From Microbacterium sp. MYb54 (GTDB lineage Bacteria > Actinomycetota > Actinomycetes > Actinomycetales > Microbacteriaceae): a DNA stretch of 64,000 bases. The DNA lies in contig NZ_PCPA01000013.1 of assembly GCF_002979515.1 (NCBI RefSeq), positions 1 through 64,000 on the forward strand. The letters are read 5' to 3'. The notes below the pieces were generated by a model that was not told where the DNA came from, made no database searches, and saw only the letters and a list, made by a program, of their open reading frames with translations. The position numbers and the translations under genes are program-made. Position 1 is the first letter of the stretch, and every line of letters begins with the position of its first letter. Positions 16,296 through 24,214 of this stretch are shown piece by piece.

Positions 16296-16726
16296 GCCGG
16301 CCGGTCGGCACCACCTCTCGGCATCCGGTCCGCACGACGATCGCTGTGGCGGTTCTCAGTGCCCTGATCATGTTCATCGGTGCGGAGTCGGCAGCCGCCG
16401 GCGAGCAGCGCGGTGCCGTCGACGCCCCGGGAGCGGATCTTCGCTCAGCGAGTTCGACGCCGAGCCGCACGGCGACGCCCGATCCCGCTCCGACCCCGAC
16501 TTCCACTCCGACCCCGACTCCCACCTCCCGCACCACGCATGAACAGCAGAACGGCGAACAGGGGGTGCAGCGCACCGATCTCGGCTTCCTCGGCGTCGCC
16601 TTCCTCTTCGGGATCGGTTTCCTCCTCGCTGCCGGCGCGCTCGGTGTTCTCCTCTCAGGGCGCGCGCGGCGTCGGCGCGACCGTGCGGAGGCCGCTGCAA
16701 GAGAAGAGCGTTCCGATGTTGCGTGA
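16292..16726 (+). CDS. Pro/Thr-rich secreted or membrane protein
   Basis: This protein has 144 residues. A signal or anchor segment (about 12-35, TTIAVAVLSALIMFIGAESA) precedes a Ser/Pro/Thr-rich spacer containing TPTSTPTPTPTS (about 55-80), then a C-terminal membrane helix (about 98-122) and an Arg-rich cytoplasmic tail. The layout resembles small wall-spanning actinobacterial proteins, but no LPXTG is present. The function is unknown. The GTG start overlaps the 18-codon leader stop, and the gene runs 11 bases into lspA, so all three are one operon. Confidence 0.65.
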   Translation: MSRPVGTTSRHPVRTTIAVAVLSALIMFIGAESAAAGEQRGAVDAPGADLRSASSTPSRTATPDPAPTPTSTPTPTPTSRTTHEQQNGEQGVQRTDLGFLGVAFLFGIGFLLAAGALGVLLSGRARRRRDRAEAAAREERSDVA

Positions 16727-17252
16727 GAACAGTCCCCGGTATGGGATCGCCTTCGTCGTCGCCGGCATCATCGTGCTCATCGACCAGGCGAGCAAGGCCG
16801 CCGCGATCGCAGGACTCAGCCGGACGGAGCGGATACCCCTCCTGGGCGATGCGCTCGGCCTGCAGCTCGCCTTCAACCCCGGCGCGATCCTGTCGCTCGG
16901 GTCAGGGGCGACCTGGTTGCTGACCGTGGTGGGGGTGGGTGCGGTGGTGGCACTGTTCGTCGCCGCGACCCGCGCCCGCACGAAGGGTCGGGCCTGGGGG
17001 CTGGGCTTCATCCTCGGTGGTGCCATCGGGAACGTGCTGGACCGTCTGCTCGCACCTCCCGGATTCGGTCGCGGTCACGTCACCGACTTCCTCGCCTACG
17101 GGAACTGGTTCATCGGGAACCTCGCCGATGTCGCGCTCGCGATCGGAGGCGTCATCCTCGTCGTCGGGCTCTTGATCGACCAGCGGGCGGCAGCACGGAC
17201 TGCGCAGGACATCGACCGGCCCGACGGCTCGCGGGAGGACGCGACCGGATGA
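16716..17252 (+). CDS. lspA: Signal peptidase II (lipoprotein signal peptidase)
   Basis: This 178-residue aspartic membrane protease cuts prolipoprotein signals after diacylglyceryl transfer to Cys. Family motifs are present: DQASK near residue 22, NPGAILSL (about 50), GGAIGNVLDRL with catalytic-site Asn and Asp (about 103-113), and HVTDF with GNLADVAL (about 122-140) carrying the second Asp. Four hydrophobic helices fit. The start at 16716 (MLRENSPRYG) removes a non-homologous upstream frame. Whether this is the only lspA of the genome cannot be seen; its position beside ctaG and wall-protein-like genes suggests a specialised copy (inference). Confidence 0.9.
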   Translation: MLRENSPRYGIAFVVAGIIVLIDQASKAAAIAGLSRTERIPLLGDALGLQLAFNPGAILSLGSGATWLLTVVGVGAVVALFVAATRARTKGRAWGLGFILGGAIGNVLDRLLAPPGFGRGHVTDFLAYGNWFIGNLADVALAIGGVILVVGLLIDQRAAARTAQDIDRPDGSREDATG

Positions 17253-18202
17253 ACGACTGGATGCCCGATGCGCCGCCGACCTTCTCGGACTTCCTCACAC
17301 CGGCCTTCCTCACTCCGGCCGCGGGACCGTTCCCCCTCCTGCCCCTGGTCGCGGCAGTACTGGCGGTCGCCTATCTGGCCGGGGCGACGCGGTTGTGGCG
17401 GCAGCACCGTCGGTGGCCCGTCTGGCGAACCGTCGTCTTCCTCCTGGGCTGCGTCGCGCTCGCGGCCACCACGGGCCTCGGGGTCGAGGTCTATGGCTAT
17501 GCGCTGATGTCGGTGTTCATGTTCCAGCAGCTCACCCTCATGATCGCGATCCCGCCGCTGCTGGTGCTCGGCTCACCGGGAACGCTCCTCCTGCGGGCAG
17601 TGCCGCACCGCGGGGCGGGTGCCGTCGTCCTGCGTGCCGCCCACGCCGGCCTACGCAGCCGGATCGCCCGGTGGCTGCTGAGCCCGTGGATCGCGCTGCC
17701 GGTGTACCTGATCGCGTTCTACGGGCTGTACCTGGCCGGTCTCGCCGATCGGGTGCTCGCAGCGCCCGGAGGCCACCTCGCCCTGGAGGTCGGGTTCCTC
17801 GTCGTCGGCATCCTCTTCGCGATCCCCGTGCTGAGCTCCGACCCGCTTCCGGTGCGCCTCGGCCACGGCGGGCGGGCCCTGGACGTCTTCGCGGAAGCCG
17901 CCCTGCACGCGTTCTTCGGTGTCTTCCTGATGATGGCGACCACCATGCTCGTCGACTACTTCGTCGCACCGACTCTGGCACTCGGGATGGATCCGCTCGA
18001 AGACCAGCAGCTGGCCGGTGGGCTGGCGTGGTCATACGGCGAAGCCCCGACCCTGCTGATGCTCGTCTACGTCATGCATCGCTGGTTCCGTGATGACACG
18101 GCCCGCGCCGCCGCCGCCGATCGCTATGCGGATGCCCACGGCACGAGCGAGCTCGACGCCTACAACGCGTATCTGCGCAACCTGCGTGACGAGAGCCGAT
18201 GA
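17249..18202 (+). CDS. ctaG: Cytochrome c oxidase assembly protein, caa3 CtaG family
   Basis: This 317-residue membrane protein has about seven helices. YGYALMSVFMFQQLTLMIAIPPLLVLGSP, recognisable in parts (MFQQLTLM, PPLLVLGSP), is the signature of the Caa3_CtaG family, as are the DPLP segment near residue 195 and the Glu/His helix FAEAALHAFFGVFLMM. Family members help deliver copper to oxidase or take part in copper handling. The start ATG overlaps the lspA stop by 4 bases. Conserved Met and His residues in helices could bind copper. The gene name follows the family; orthology to B. subtilis ctaG is not proven. Confidence 0.85.
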   Translation: MNDWMPDAPPTFSDFLTPAFLTPAAGPFPLLPLVAAVLAVAYLAGATRLWRQHRRWPVWRTVVFLLGCVALAATTGLGVEVYGYALMSVFMFQQLTLMIAIPPLLVLGSPGTLLLRAVPHRGAGAVVLRAAHAGLRSRIARWLLSPWIALPVYLIAFYGLYLAGLADRVLAAPGGHLALEVGFLVVGILFAIPVLSSDPLPVRLGHGGRALDVFAEAALHAFFGVFLMMATTMLVDYFVAPTLALGMDPLEDQQLAGGLAWSYGEAPTLLMLVYVMHRWFRDDTARAAAADRYADAHGTSELDAYNAYLRNLRDESR

Positions 18203-18239
18203 CGAGGTCCACGACGATCCCGTCGGGCAGGATGGACGG

Positions 18240-18965
18240 ATGACCATCCCCTCCGCCTCCCTCGACGTGCCGACGCGGGTTCGCGAACTCGCCGGCGGTG
18301 CCGCACTCGTACCGGTCTGGCTCAACGGGATCGGCGGACTCACGTTCCGCACCGACGACGGCCGGTACATCAAGTGGGGCCCGCTCGACGACGAGGCGAA
18401 CATGCGCGACGAAGCCGAGCGCATGAGGTGGGCACGAACATGGCTCCCCGTGCCGGAGGTGCTCGAGCAGGGCCAGGACGACACGCACGACTGGCTCGTC
18501 ACGGTCGCGATCGATGCGAGCAGCGCCGTCGACCCTCGCTGGGCCGAGCAGCCGGAGACCGCGGTACGGGCGGTGGGCGCGGGCCTTCGAGCACTGCACG
18601 ACGCCCTGCCGGTGGCCGAGTGCCCGTGGGAGTGGAGCACGCAGTGGCGGATCGCCAACGCCGTCGACCGCGGCACGGTCGTGCCGGAAGAGCTGCACCA
18701 GGCACCGCCGATCGACCGGCTGGTGGTGTGCCACGGCGACGCGTGCATGCCGAACACGCTTCTCGACGCCGATGGGCGCCCTGCCGCTTTCGTCGACCTC
18801 GCCGCTCTCGGAGTCGCCGACCGCTGGGCCGACATCGCGGTGGCGTCGATGAGCACTCTGTGGAACTTCGGCACCGGGTGGGAGGACACGCTCATCGAGG
18901 CCTACGGCGTCGAACCCGACCGCGAACGACTCGAGTACTACCGGAGACTCTGGAACGAGACGTGA
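18240..18965 (+). CDS. Aminoglycoside 3'-phosphotransferase-like kinase
   Basis: This 241-residue kinase-fold protein has a catalytic loop VCHGDACMPNTLLD (about residues 160-173; HGD and Asn) and a metal-binding Asp in FVDLAALGVADRWAD (about 180-194), as in APH(3') enzymes. The N-terminal lobe has IKWGPLDDEANMRDEAERM with the expected Lys and Glu. It may phosphorylate an aminoglycoside or a sugar-like metabolite; resistance is not established. The start ATG at 18240 is preceded by CAGGAT-N6, a near-consensus leaderless promoter. Its stop overlaps the CHY zinc-finger gene. Confidence 0.85.
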   Translation: MTIPSASLDVPTRVRELAGGAALVPVWLNGIGGLTFRTDDGRYIKWGPLDDEANMRDEAERMRWARTWLPVPEVLEQGQDDTHDWLVTVAIDASSAVDPRWAEQPETAVRAVGAGLRALHDALPVAECPWEWSTQWRIANAVDRGTVVPEELHQAPPIDRLVVCHGDACMPNTLLDADGRPAAFVDLAALGVADRWADIAVASMSTLWNFGTGWEDTLIEAYGVEPDRERLEYYRRLWNET

Positions 18966-19312
18966 GCGTCTCTCCCCCGTCTCCCGGTCGCCCCCCGGTG
19001 TTCGGCGCCGTCGTCGACGACATGACCCGGTGCGCGCACTACCGGGGCCCGACCGACATCATCGCGATCCGGTTCGCCTGCTGCGGCGACCACTACCCGT
19101 GCCACCTCTGCCACGAGGAGTCGGCGGGGCACCCGGCTGCGCAGTGGGCGCCGGATCAACACGATACGCAGGCGATCCTCTGCGGTGCGTGCGGGCACGA
19201 GCTCACGATCGCGGAGTACTTCGCGGTGACGGCCTGCCCGCGGTGCGCTGCGCTGTTCAACGAGCGGTGCGCACTGCACCGGGACCACTACTTCCAGCCG
19301 AACCCGGGCTAG
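18962..19312 (+). CDS. CHY-type zinc finger protein
   Basis: This protein has 116 residues. The whole family pattern is present: TRCAHY, then FACCGDHYPCHLCHEE, W near residue 63, ILCGACGHELTIAEYF, CPRCAALFNERC and HRDHYF, giving about ten Cys and five His able to hold three zinc ions. Bacterial CHY proteins are of unknown function; the eukaryotic relative Hot13 works in redox and zinc maintenance of intermembrane-space proteins. The GTG start overlaps the kinase stop (GTGA), so the two are co-translated. Confidence 0.9.
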   Translation: MSVSPPSPGRPPVFGAVVDDMTRCAHYRGPTDIIAIRFACCGDHYPCHLCHEESAGHPAAQWAPDQHDTQAILCGACGHELTIAEYFAVTACPRCAALFNERCALHRDHYFQPNPG

Positions 19313-19318
19313 CGCGAG

Positions 19319-20098
19319 CTAGCTCCAGACGAAGCGGAACGTGCCGAGGAGAACCGCGGCGGCGAGCGCGAGCGCCATGATCGCGATGCCGCCGATCAGC
19401 GCCACCGCATCGCGCGGATGCAGTCGTGACCGACGCGACCAGGTGCGGGGGATGCCGGATCCGAAGCCCCGCGCTTCCATCGCGAGTGCCAGCTTGGATC
19501 CGCGCCGCACCGCGAACACGAGCAGCACGAAGGCCATCGAGAAGAATCTCCGCAGCACCCCCCGGTCTCCCACGCCCCGTGCACGACGGGCCAGGCTCAT
19601 GGTGCGCCAGTCGTCGAGGAACAGGCCCAGCATCCGCGTGCCGGCGAGGATGCCGAGCACGAAGCGGCTCGGGAGCTTCGCGACCTGTGCCAGCGCATCG
19701 GCGAGCTCGGTCGGGTCGGTGCCGCCGAAGAGCAGGATCGTGGGAAGGCCGAGCGCGATCACCCGCAGGCTCACGGCGATCGCGAGCGTGATGGAGTCGT
19801 CACTGATGGTCGCGAAGCCGAACGTCCAGTAGATGTGCCCAGCCGGCTCGGCATAGAGCAGCATGCTCACGCCGGCGATCGGTGCGAAGATAGCGATCGG
19901 CAGCAGCCGCTTGAGCACCGTCGACAGACGCAGCCCGGTCAACGGCAGGCAGAGCAGTTGCAGAACGATCGCGGCGAGCGCGCTGGTGATGTCGATGGAC
20001 GCGAACAGCGGCACCGACAGCAGCACCGCGAGCACCAGCTTCGTGACCGGGTTCACGCCGTCGAGCCACACCCGCCGCGCGGTCTCGGTCGTCGTCAC
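19319..20098 (-). CDS. ykoC: ECF transporter T component (YkoC-like)
   Basis: This 259-residue EcfT-family transmembrane protein couples the ATPases to the substrate-binding S component. It has about five helices and the two cytoplasmic Ala-Arg-Gly-type coupling motifs seen as SLARRARGV (about residue 165) and AMEARGFGSG (about 205). The start is the GTG overlapping the ATPase stop; the frame upstream is a shadow of the ATPase gene. It is third in the riboswitch-controlled operon with ykoD and ykoE, so the substrate is probably thiamine or its pyrimidine part HMP. Confidence 0.92.
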   Translation of the reverse strand: MTTTETARRVWLDGVNPVTKLVLAVLLSVPLFASIDITSALAAIVLQLLCLPLTGLRLSTVLKRLLPIAIFAPIAGVSMLLYAEPAGHIYWTFGFATISDDSITLAIAVSLRVIALGLPTILLFGGTDPTELADALAQVAKLPSRFVLGILAGTRMLGLFLDDWRTMSLARRARGVGDRGVLRRFFSMAFVLLVFAVRRGSKLALAMEARGFGSGIPRTWSRRSRLHPRDAVALIGGIAIMALALAAAVLLGTFRFVWS

Positions 20099-21558
20099 GA
20101 TGCCGCCCCCAGCTCGATCCCCAGTTCGATGCAATGACCGCCCAGGTGCCGGATCACGGCGTCGTCGTGCGTGACCGCGATGATCGACCGGCCTCGCGCG
20201 ATCTCCTCCTGCAGCAGGGCGACGAGCGAGATCCACCCGCGACGGTCCTGTCCGAACGTCGGTTCGTCGAGCACGATCACCTCGGGCGCTCCCGCCAGCA
20301 CGGTCGCGACCGACAGCCGCCGCTTCTGCCCTCCGGAAAGGGTGAACGGGTTGGCGAGTGCGAGAGGGGCGAGGCCGAGGCGCTCGAGCAGCTCGTCGAC
20401 GACGGCATCCGTCTTCACACGGTCCCAGCCGAGCGCCCGGGGGCCGACGGCGAGCTCGTCGCGCAGCGTCTGGGCGAGGAACTGATGCTCCGGCTCCTGG
20501 AACACCATGCCGATCCGGGTGAGCAGCTCGCGCGAGGTCCAGCGGATGGGACGCGTGCCCTTGCGCCCGGCGAGCTCAGGCGCAGACCGCACCTCACCTG
20601 ACTGTTCCGGGATGAGCCCGGCGAGGGTCAGCGCGAGCGTCGACTTGCCCGCCCCGTTCGGCCCCGTGATCACGGTCGCGTTCGCCCGCGGCACCCGCAG
20701 GTCGAGTCCCGCCTGCACCACGACGCCCGGCTCCCTGGCGATCGCGAGAGCGGAGGCGGTGAGCGCGTCGGGCGCCGGCACCTGCTCCAGCACGGGAAGG
20801 CCGATGTCGCGGTCGGGCACCCACACTCCGGCGTCGGCGAGCACGTCGCCGTGGACGGCGAACACCTGATCCGGCGCGCCGTCGGCCAGCAGCCCGCCGT
20901 CGGCCCCGAGCACGATCACCCGGGTCATCAGATCGACCCAGATCGGCGTGCGGTGCTCGACGACGATCAACGTCGCACCGGTGGAGGTGACCGCACGTTC
21001 GACACTCGCCCGCACCTCCCCGACGCCCTCGGGGTCGAGGTTGGCCGTGGGCTCATCGAGCAGCAGCAGTCCCGGGCGCATCGCGAGGACGCCGGCCAGC
21101 ACCAGTCGCTGCTTCTGTCCGCCCGAGAGCGCCTTCGTGGGGCGCTGCAGCGGAACATCGAGCCCGACGGCGTCGAGGGCCTCGGCGACGCGGCCGGGGA
21201 TCTCGGATGCCGCGACGCCCAGGTTCTCGCAGCCGAAGGCGACATCGTCGCCCACCTTCGACAGCACGATGCCGGCATCCGGATCCTGCAGGACGAGTCC
21301 CACCTGACCGTGCCGCGATTCGGGGGCCGCACCGTCGATGCGCAGCGACCCCGTCCGCTCACCCTCATCGTCGTCGCCCAGCACACCGGCGAGACCGGCG
21401 AGCAGCGTCGACTTCCCCGCGCCGGACGCACCGAGCAGCAGCACGCGCTCACCGGGTTCGATCGTGAACGAGACGTCAGCGACGGCGGGGCGCTTTCGAC
21501 CGGCGTACCGCCAGCCCCAGCCCGCAGCCTGCACGCGGGCCGGGGAGGCGAAGGTCAC
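20095..21558 (-). CDS. ykoD: ECF transporter double ATPase (YkoD-like)
   Basis: This 487-residue protein fuses two ABC ATPase domains. The first (about 15-225) has Walker A GASGAGKSTL, signature LSGGQKQRL and Walker B LLLLDEPTANLD. The second (about 260-480) has GPNGAGKSTL, LSGGQKRRL and VIVLDEPTFGQD. Both sites look intact. It energises vitamin uptake through the T component. The GTG start lies 2 bases after the ykoE stop; a longer upstream frame reads through ykoE and was rejected. Confidence 0.92.
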   Translation of the reverse strand: MTFASPARVQAAGWGWRYAGRKRPAVADVSFTIEPGERVLLLGASGAGKSTLLAGLAGVLGDDDEGERTGSLRIDGAAPESRHGQVGLVLQDPDAGIVLSKVGDDVAFGCENLGVAASEIPGRVAEALDAVGLDVPLQRPTKALSGGQKQRLVLAGVLAMRPGLLLLDEPTANLDPEGVGEVRASVERAVTSTGATLIVVEHRTPIWVDLMTRVIVLGADGGLLADGAPDQVFAVHGDVLADAGVWVPDRDIGLPVLEQVPAPDALTASALAIAREPGVVVQAGLDLRVPRANATVITGPNGAGKSTLALTLAGLIPEQSGEVRSAPELAGRKGTRPIRWTSRELLTRIGMVFQEPEHQFLAQTLRDELAVGPRALGWDRVKTDAVVDELLERLGLAPLALANPFTLSGGQKRRLSVATVLAGAPEVIVLDEPTFGQDRRGWISLVALLQEEIARGRSIIAVTHDDAVIRHLGGHCIELGIELGAAS

Positions 21559-21560
21559 GC

Positions 21561-22217
21561 TCAGACCTCGCGCACGTGCTCTCGCCCGACGGCGAAGCGG
21601 TTGAGTGCACCGGTGACGGCGAGGGCGCGCACGAGCAGCCAGCCGACCACGCCCGCCAGGATCGCGCCGGAGACGACCACGCTGACCAGGTAGATCGTGT
21701 TGAACTCGACCGACTTCAGGATGTTGGGCGAGCTGCCGTAGAACAGCTCGAACACCCAGGCGGCGACCGCGGCTCCGACTCCGGCCAGCGCGGCGACCGC
21801 GATCCCGAAACGACGGTAGAAGAACAGGGCGAAGATGATCTCCGCGCCGAGGCCCTGCACGATGCCCGACAGCACGGTCGAGATGCCCCACACGTTGCCG
21901 ATCAGCATCGACACGATCGCGGCGACCAGCTCGACGACCAGCGCGGCACCCGGCTTGCGGATCACGAGGCCACCGACCACGCCGCCGAGCAGCCAGATGC
22001 CGACGGCGATGCCGCCGAGGCCGGGCGTCAGAGCGTCTGCTGCGCCGAACCAGGCGTAGCCGATCGTGTTCCAGCCCCAGAACACGAGACCGATCGCGAC
22101 GCCGAGAACCGCGGCGACGACGATGTCGACGACGCGCCAGCGCCAGATCGATGTGCGGTGAATGCCCGTCGCGGCGGCGGATGCCTGCTGCGCGGATGTG
22201 GACGTAGGCGTACTCAT
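21561..22217 (-). CDS. ykoE: ECF transporter S component YkoE (thiamine/HMP)
   Basis: This 218-residue membrane protein has about six helices after a Ser/Ala-rich N-terminus. RWRVVDIVVAAVLGVAIGLVF, read as WRVVDIV and VLGVAIGLVFW, and the Gly-rich GGVVGGLVIRKPGAA segment with NVWGIS match YkoE. YkoE binds the vitamin and sits with YkoD and YkoC. A TPP riboswitch directly upstream supports thiamine or HMP as cargo. The start at 22217 has an exact GGAGGAG ribosome site that lies just after the riboswitch, ready for sequestration. Confidence 0.93.
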   Translation of the reverse strand: MSTPTSTSAQQASAAATGIHRTSIWRWRVVDIVVAAVLGVAIGLVFWGWNTIGYAWFGAADALTPGLGGIAVGIWLLGGVVGGLVIRKPGAALVVELVAAIVSMLIGNVWGISTVLSGIVQGLGAEIIFALFFYRRFGIAVAALAGVGAAVAAWVFELFYGSSPNILKSVEFNTIYLVSVVVSGAILAGVVGWLLVRALAVTGALNRFAVGREHVREV

Positions 22218-22221
22218 CTGA

Positions 22222-22313
<92 letters not shown>

Positions 22314-22388
22314 GTGCTGATGATCCTACCGCCGGCGACACCCGCACGGCGACAAGGCCATGCGCCGCGGAACTCGCCCGGGATTGGG

Positions 22389-22394
22389 TACCGT
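22389..22394 (+). promoter_or_regulatory. -10 element for leaderless carboxypeptidase transcript
   Basis: TACCGT followed by 6 bases (AAACGA) and the GTG at 22401. Confidence 0.5.
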
Positions 22395-22400
22395 AAACGA

Positions 22401-24071
22401 GTGACCGCAACAGACCCCGCCGACGAGGCGACGGGCGTCGTCAGCGACGACGGCCCGGCGACCGCCGCCCCCTCCGGACCTGTCGATGCTGCGACAGGCG
22501 GTTCGGTGCTGACGGCCGAGCAGACGTCGACGCGCGCGCTCGCACCGGAGTCCGTGATCGAGCCGGAATCGGTGATCGCACCCGAGCCGGTGACCGCGCC
22601 GGAGCCGGTGACGCCCGCTCTGACCAAGCCACCGTTCATCCCGAAGGAGCGCATCGTCCAGGACGCCCCTGACGAAGCGAGCGCTCTCCTGGATCCGGCC
22701 TCACCCCGATGGGCGGATGACTCGACCACTGCCACCGCTCTGACGTGGGTCGATACTGCAACGGTCGCCACGCATACCGGCACTGCGACTCTCGACGAGA
22801 CGCCCGAGAGCGAGAAGGCGCCGGGACTGATGGGCGGGGCACGCCTTCGCCCCGCGATCGCCCGCCCGGGGGTCCTCGTGCCGCTCGGCACGCTCGTCGG
22901 ACTCATCGCCGTCTACGCCGGCACGACGCTGCTCTGGCCACTCCACGAGGTGCCGCCGACGGTGCAGTCCGTCGAGATCGCGACCGCCCCCGCTCCCGCA
23001 GCCACCGTCACCTGGCCGGCACAGGGCGCGGGAGCCGTCGGCATCGCCGGGCTGAGCACCGCCGCATCGGTCCCCGACCCCGTGAGCATCGCGAGCATCA
23101 CGAAGGTCGTGAGCGCTCTGATGGTGCTCGACCGGATGCCGCTCGCGCTCGGCGAGCAGGGTCCCGAGTTCTCGTTCACCCGCGCCGACAGCGTGAAGTA
23201 CTGGGACTACCGGCGCAGCGACCAGTCCGCTCTCGATGTGCCGATCGGCGGGGTGCTGACGGAGTACCAGCTGCTGCAGGGCACGCTCATGGGCTCGGCC
23301 AACAACTACATCGACCGCCTGGCTTCCGAGATCTGGGGCTCCGAGAGGGAGTTCGCGACGGCCGCAGAAGTCTGGCTGCGCGAACGTGGTCTCACGGGAA
23401 TCACGGTGGTGACCCCCTCGGGCTTCGACGAGCGCAACGTCTCCACTCCCGAGGCCCTGGTCGCGCTCGGCGAGCGGGCGATGCAGAATCCGGTGTTCGC
23501 CGAGATCGTCGGCACCAAGTCCGTCGACCTTCCGGGCGCCGGCACCGTGGTCAACACGAACGGGATGCTCGCCGACCCGGGCGTCGTCGGCATCAAGACC
23601 GGCACCCTCGTCGGCTGGAACCTGCTCACCGCGAAGGATGTGACCGTCGGGGACACGACCGTGCATCTCTTCGCCGCGGCCCTGAACCAAGACGACAACG
23701 AGCAGCGGCTCACCCTCACTCGTTCCCTGTTCGCTGAGACGGAAGCGGCGTTGGAGGCTCAGGATCCGGCGGTCGCCAAGAGTACGGTCGTCGGCCAGGT
23801 CACGACGCTCTGGGGCGACGAAGTCGACATCATCACCGAGGCCGATGCCGATGTGGTGCTGTGGAACGGCGCCACCGCCACGGCGACCGCGGCGTTCGAC
23901 CTCGGTGACGAGCGCGCGCAGGACGGCACCGTCGGCACGCTCACCGCTGCCGGTCCGCTCAACACCGCGACGATCCCGTTGGTTCTGGCGGAAGACGTCG
24001 AGGGGCCGAGCCCCTGGTGGCGTCTGACCCACCCGCTGGAATTGCTCGGCATCACCGCCGAACGCTCCTGA
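22401..24071 (+). CDS. D-alanyl-D-alanine carboxypeptidase (DacA/PBP type)
   Basis: This 556-residue serine peptidase trims peptidoglycan stem peptides outside the membrane. A long, Pro/Glu/Thr-rich cytoplasmic N-terminus (about 1-150) precedes one membrane anchor (about 153-178), and the penicillin-binding domain follows. Active-site motifs are intact: SITK (about residue 232), SANN (about 296) and KTG in GIKTGTLVGWN (about 395). A C-terminal beta domain completes it. The start GTG at 22401 has TACCGT 6 bases upstream. The long intracellular tail is unusual for DacA and may be a regulatory or docking region. Confidence 0.9.
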   Translation: MTATDPADEATGVVSDDGPATAAPSGPVDAATGGSVLTAEQTSTRALAPESVIEPESVIAPEPVTAPEPVTPALTKPPFIPKERIVQDAPDEASALLDPASPRWADDSTTATALTWVDTATVATHTGTATLDETPESEKAPGLMGGARLRPAIARPGVLVPLGTLVGLIAVYAGTTLLWPLHEVPPTVQSVEIATAPAPAATVTWPAQGAGAVGIAGLSTAASVPDPVSIASITKVVSALMVLDRMPLALGEQGPEFSFTRADSVKYWDYRRSDQSALDVPIGGVLTEYQLLQGTLMGSANNYIDRLASEIWGSEREFATAAEVWLRERGLTGITVVTPSGFDERNVSTPEALVALGERAMQNPVFAEIVGTKSVDLPGAGTVVNTNGMLADPGVVGIKTGTLVGWNLLTAKDVTVGDTTVHLFAAALNQDDNEQRLTLTRSLFAETEAALEAQDPAVAKSTVVGQVTTLWGDEVDIITEADADVVLWNGATATATAAFDLGDERAQDGTVGTLTAAGPLNTATIPLVLAEDVEGPSPWWRLTHPLELLGITAERS

Positions 24072-24160
24072 CGCACCTCGCTGGGCACCGGCGAGCACGG
24101 CGCTGCGGCGCCCGATCTCGCTCCCGACACGGCGCCTTCCAGCCGCTGACCGGACACAGC

Positions 24161-24198
24161 ACGACGCCCCACCCCGCGTGAGCGGAATGGGGCGTCGT
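24161..24198. terminator. Bidirectional terminator
   Basis: ACGACGCCCCA (24161-24171) pairs with TGGGGCGTCGT (24188-24198), with an inner CCGC/GCGG extension around GTGA. It lies between the convergent carboxypeptidase and ABC exporter genes. Confidence 0.85.
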
Positions 24199-24214
24199 CC
24201 TGCGATACGCGGGA

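Noticed and set aside
18240..18965. Kinase-like gene as a true aminoglycoside resistance determinant
   Set aside because: The catalytic motifs are there, but such kinase-fold proteins often act on other metabolites and nothing mobile or resistance-linked surrounds it.
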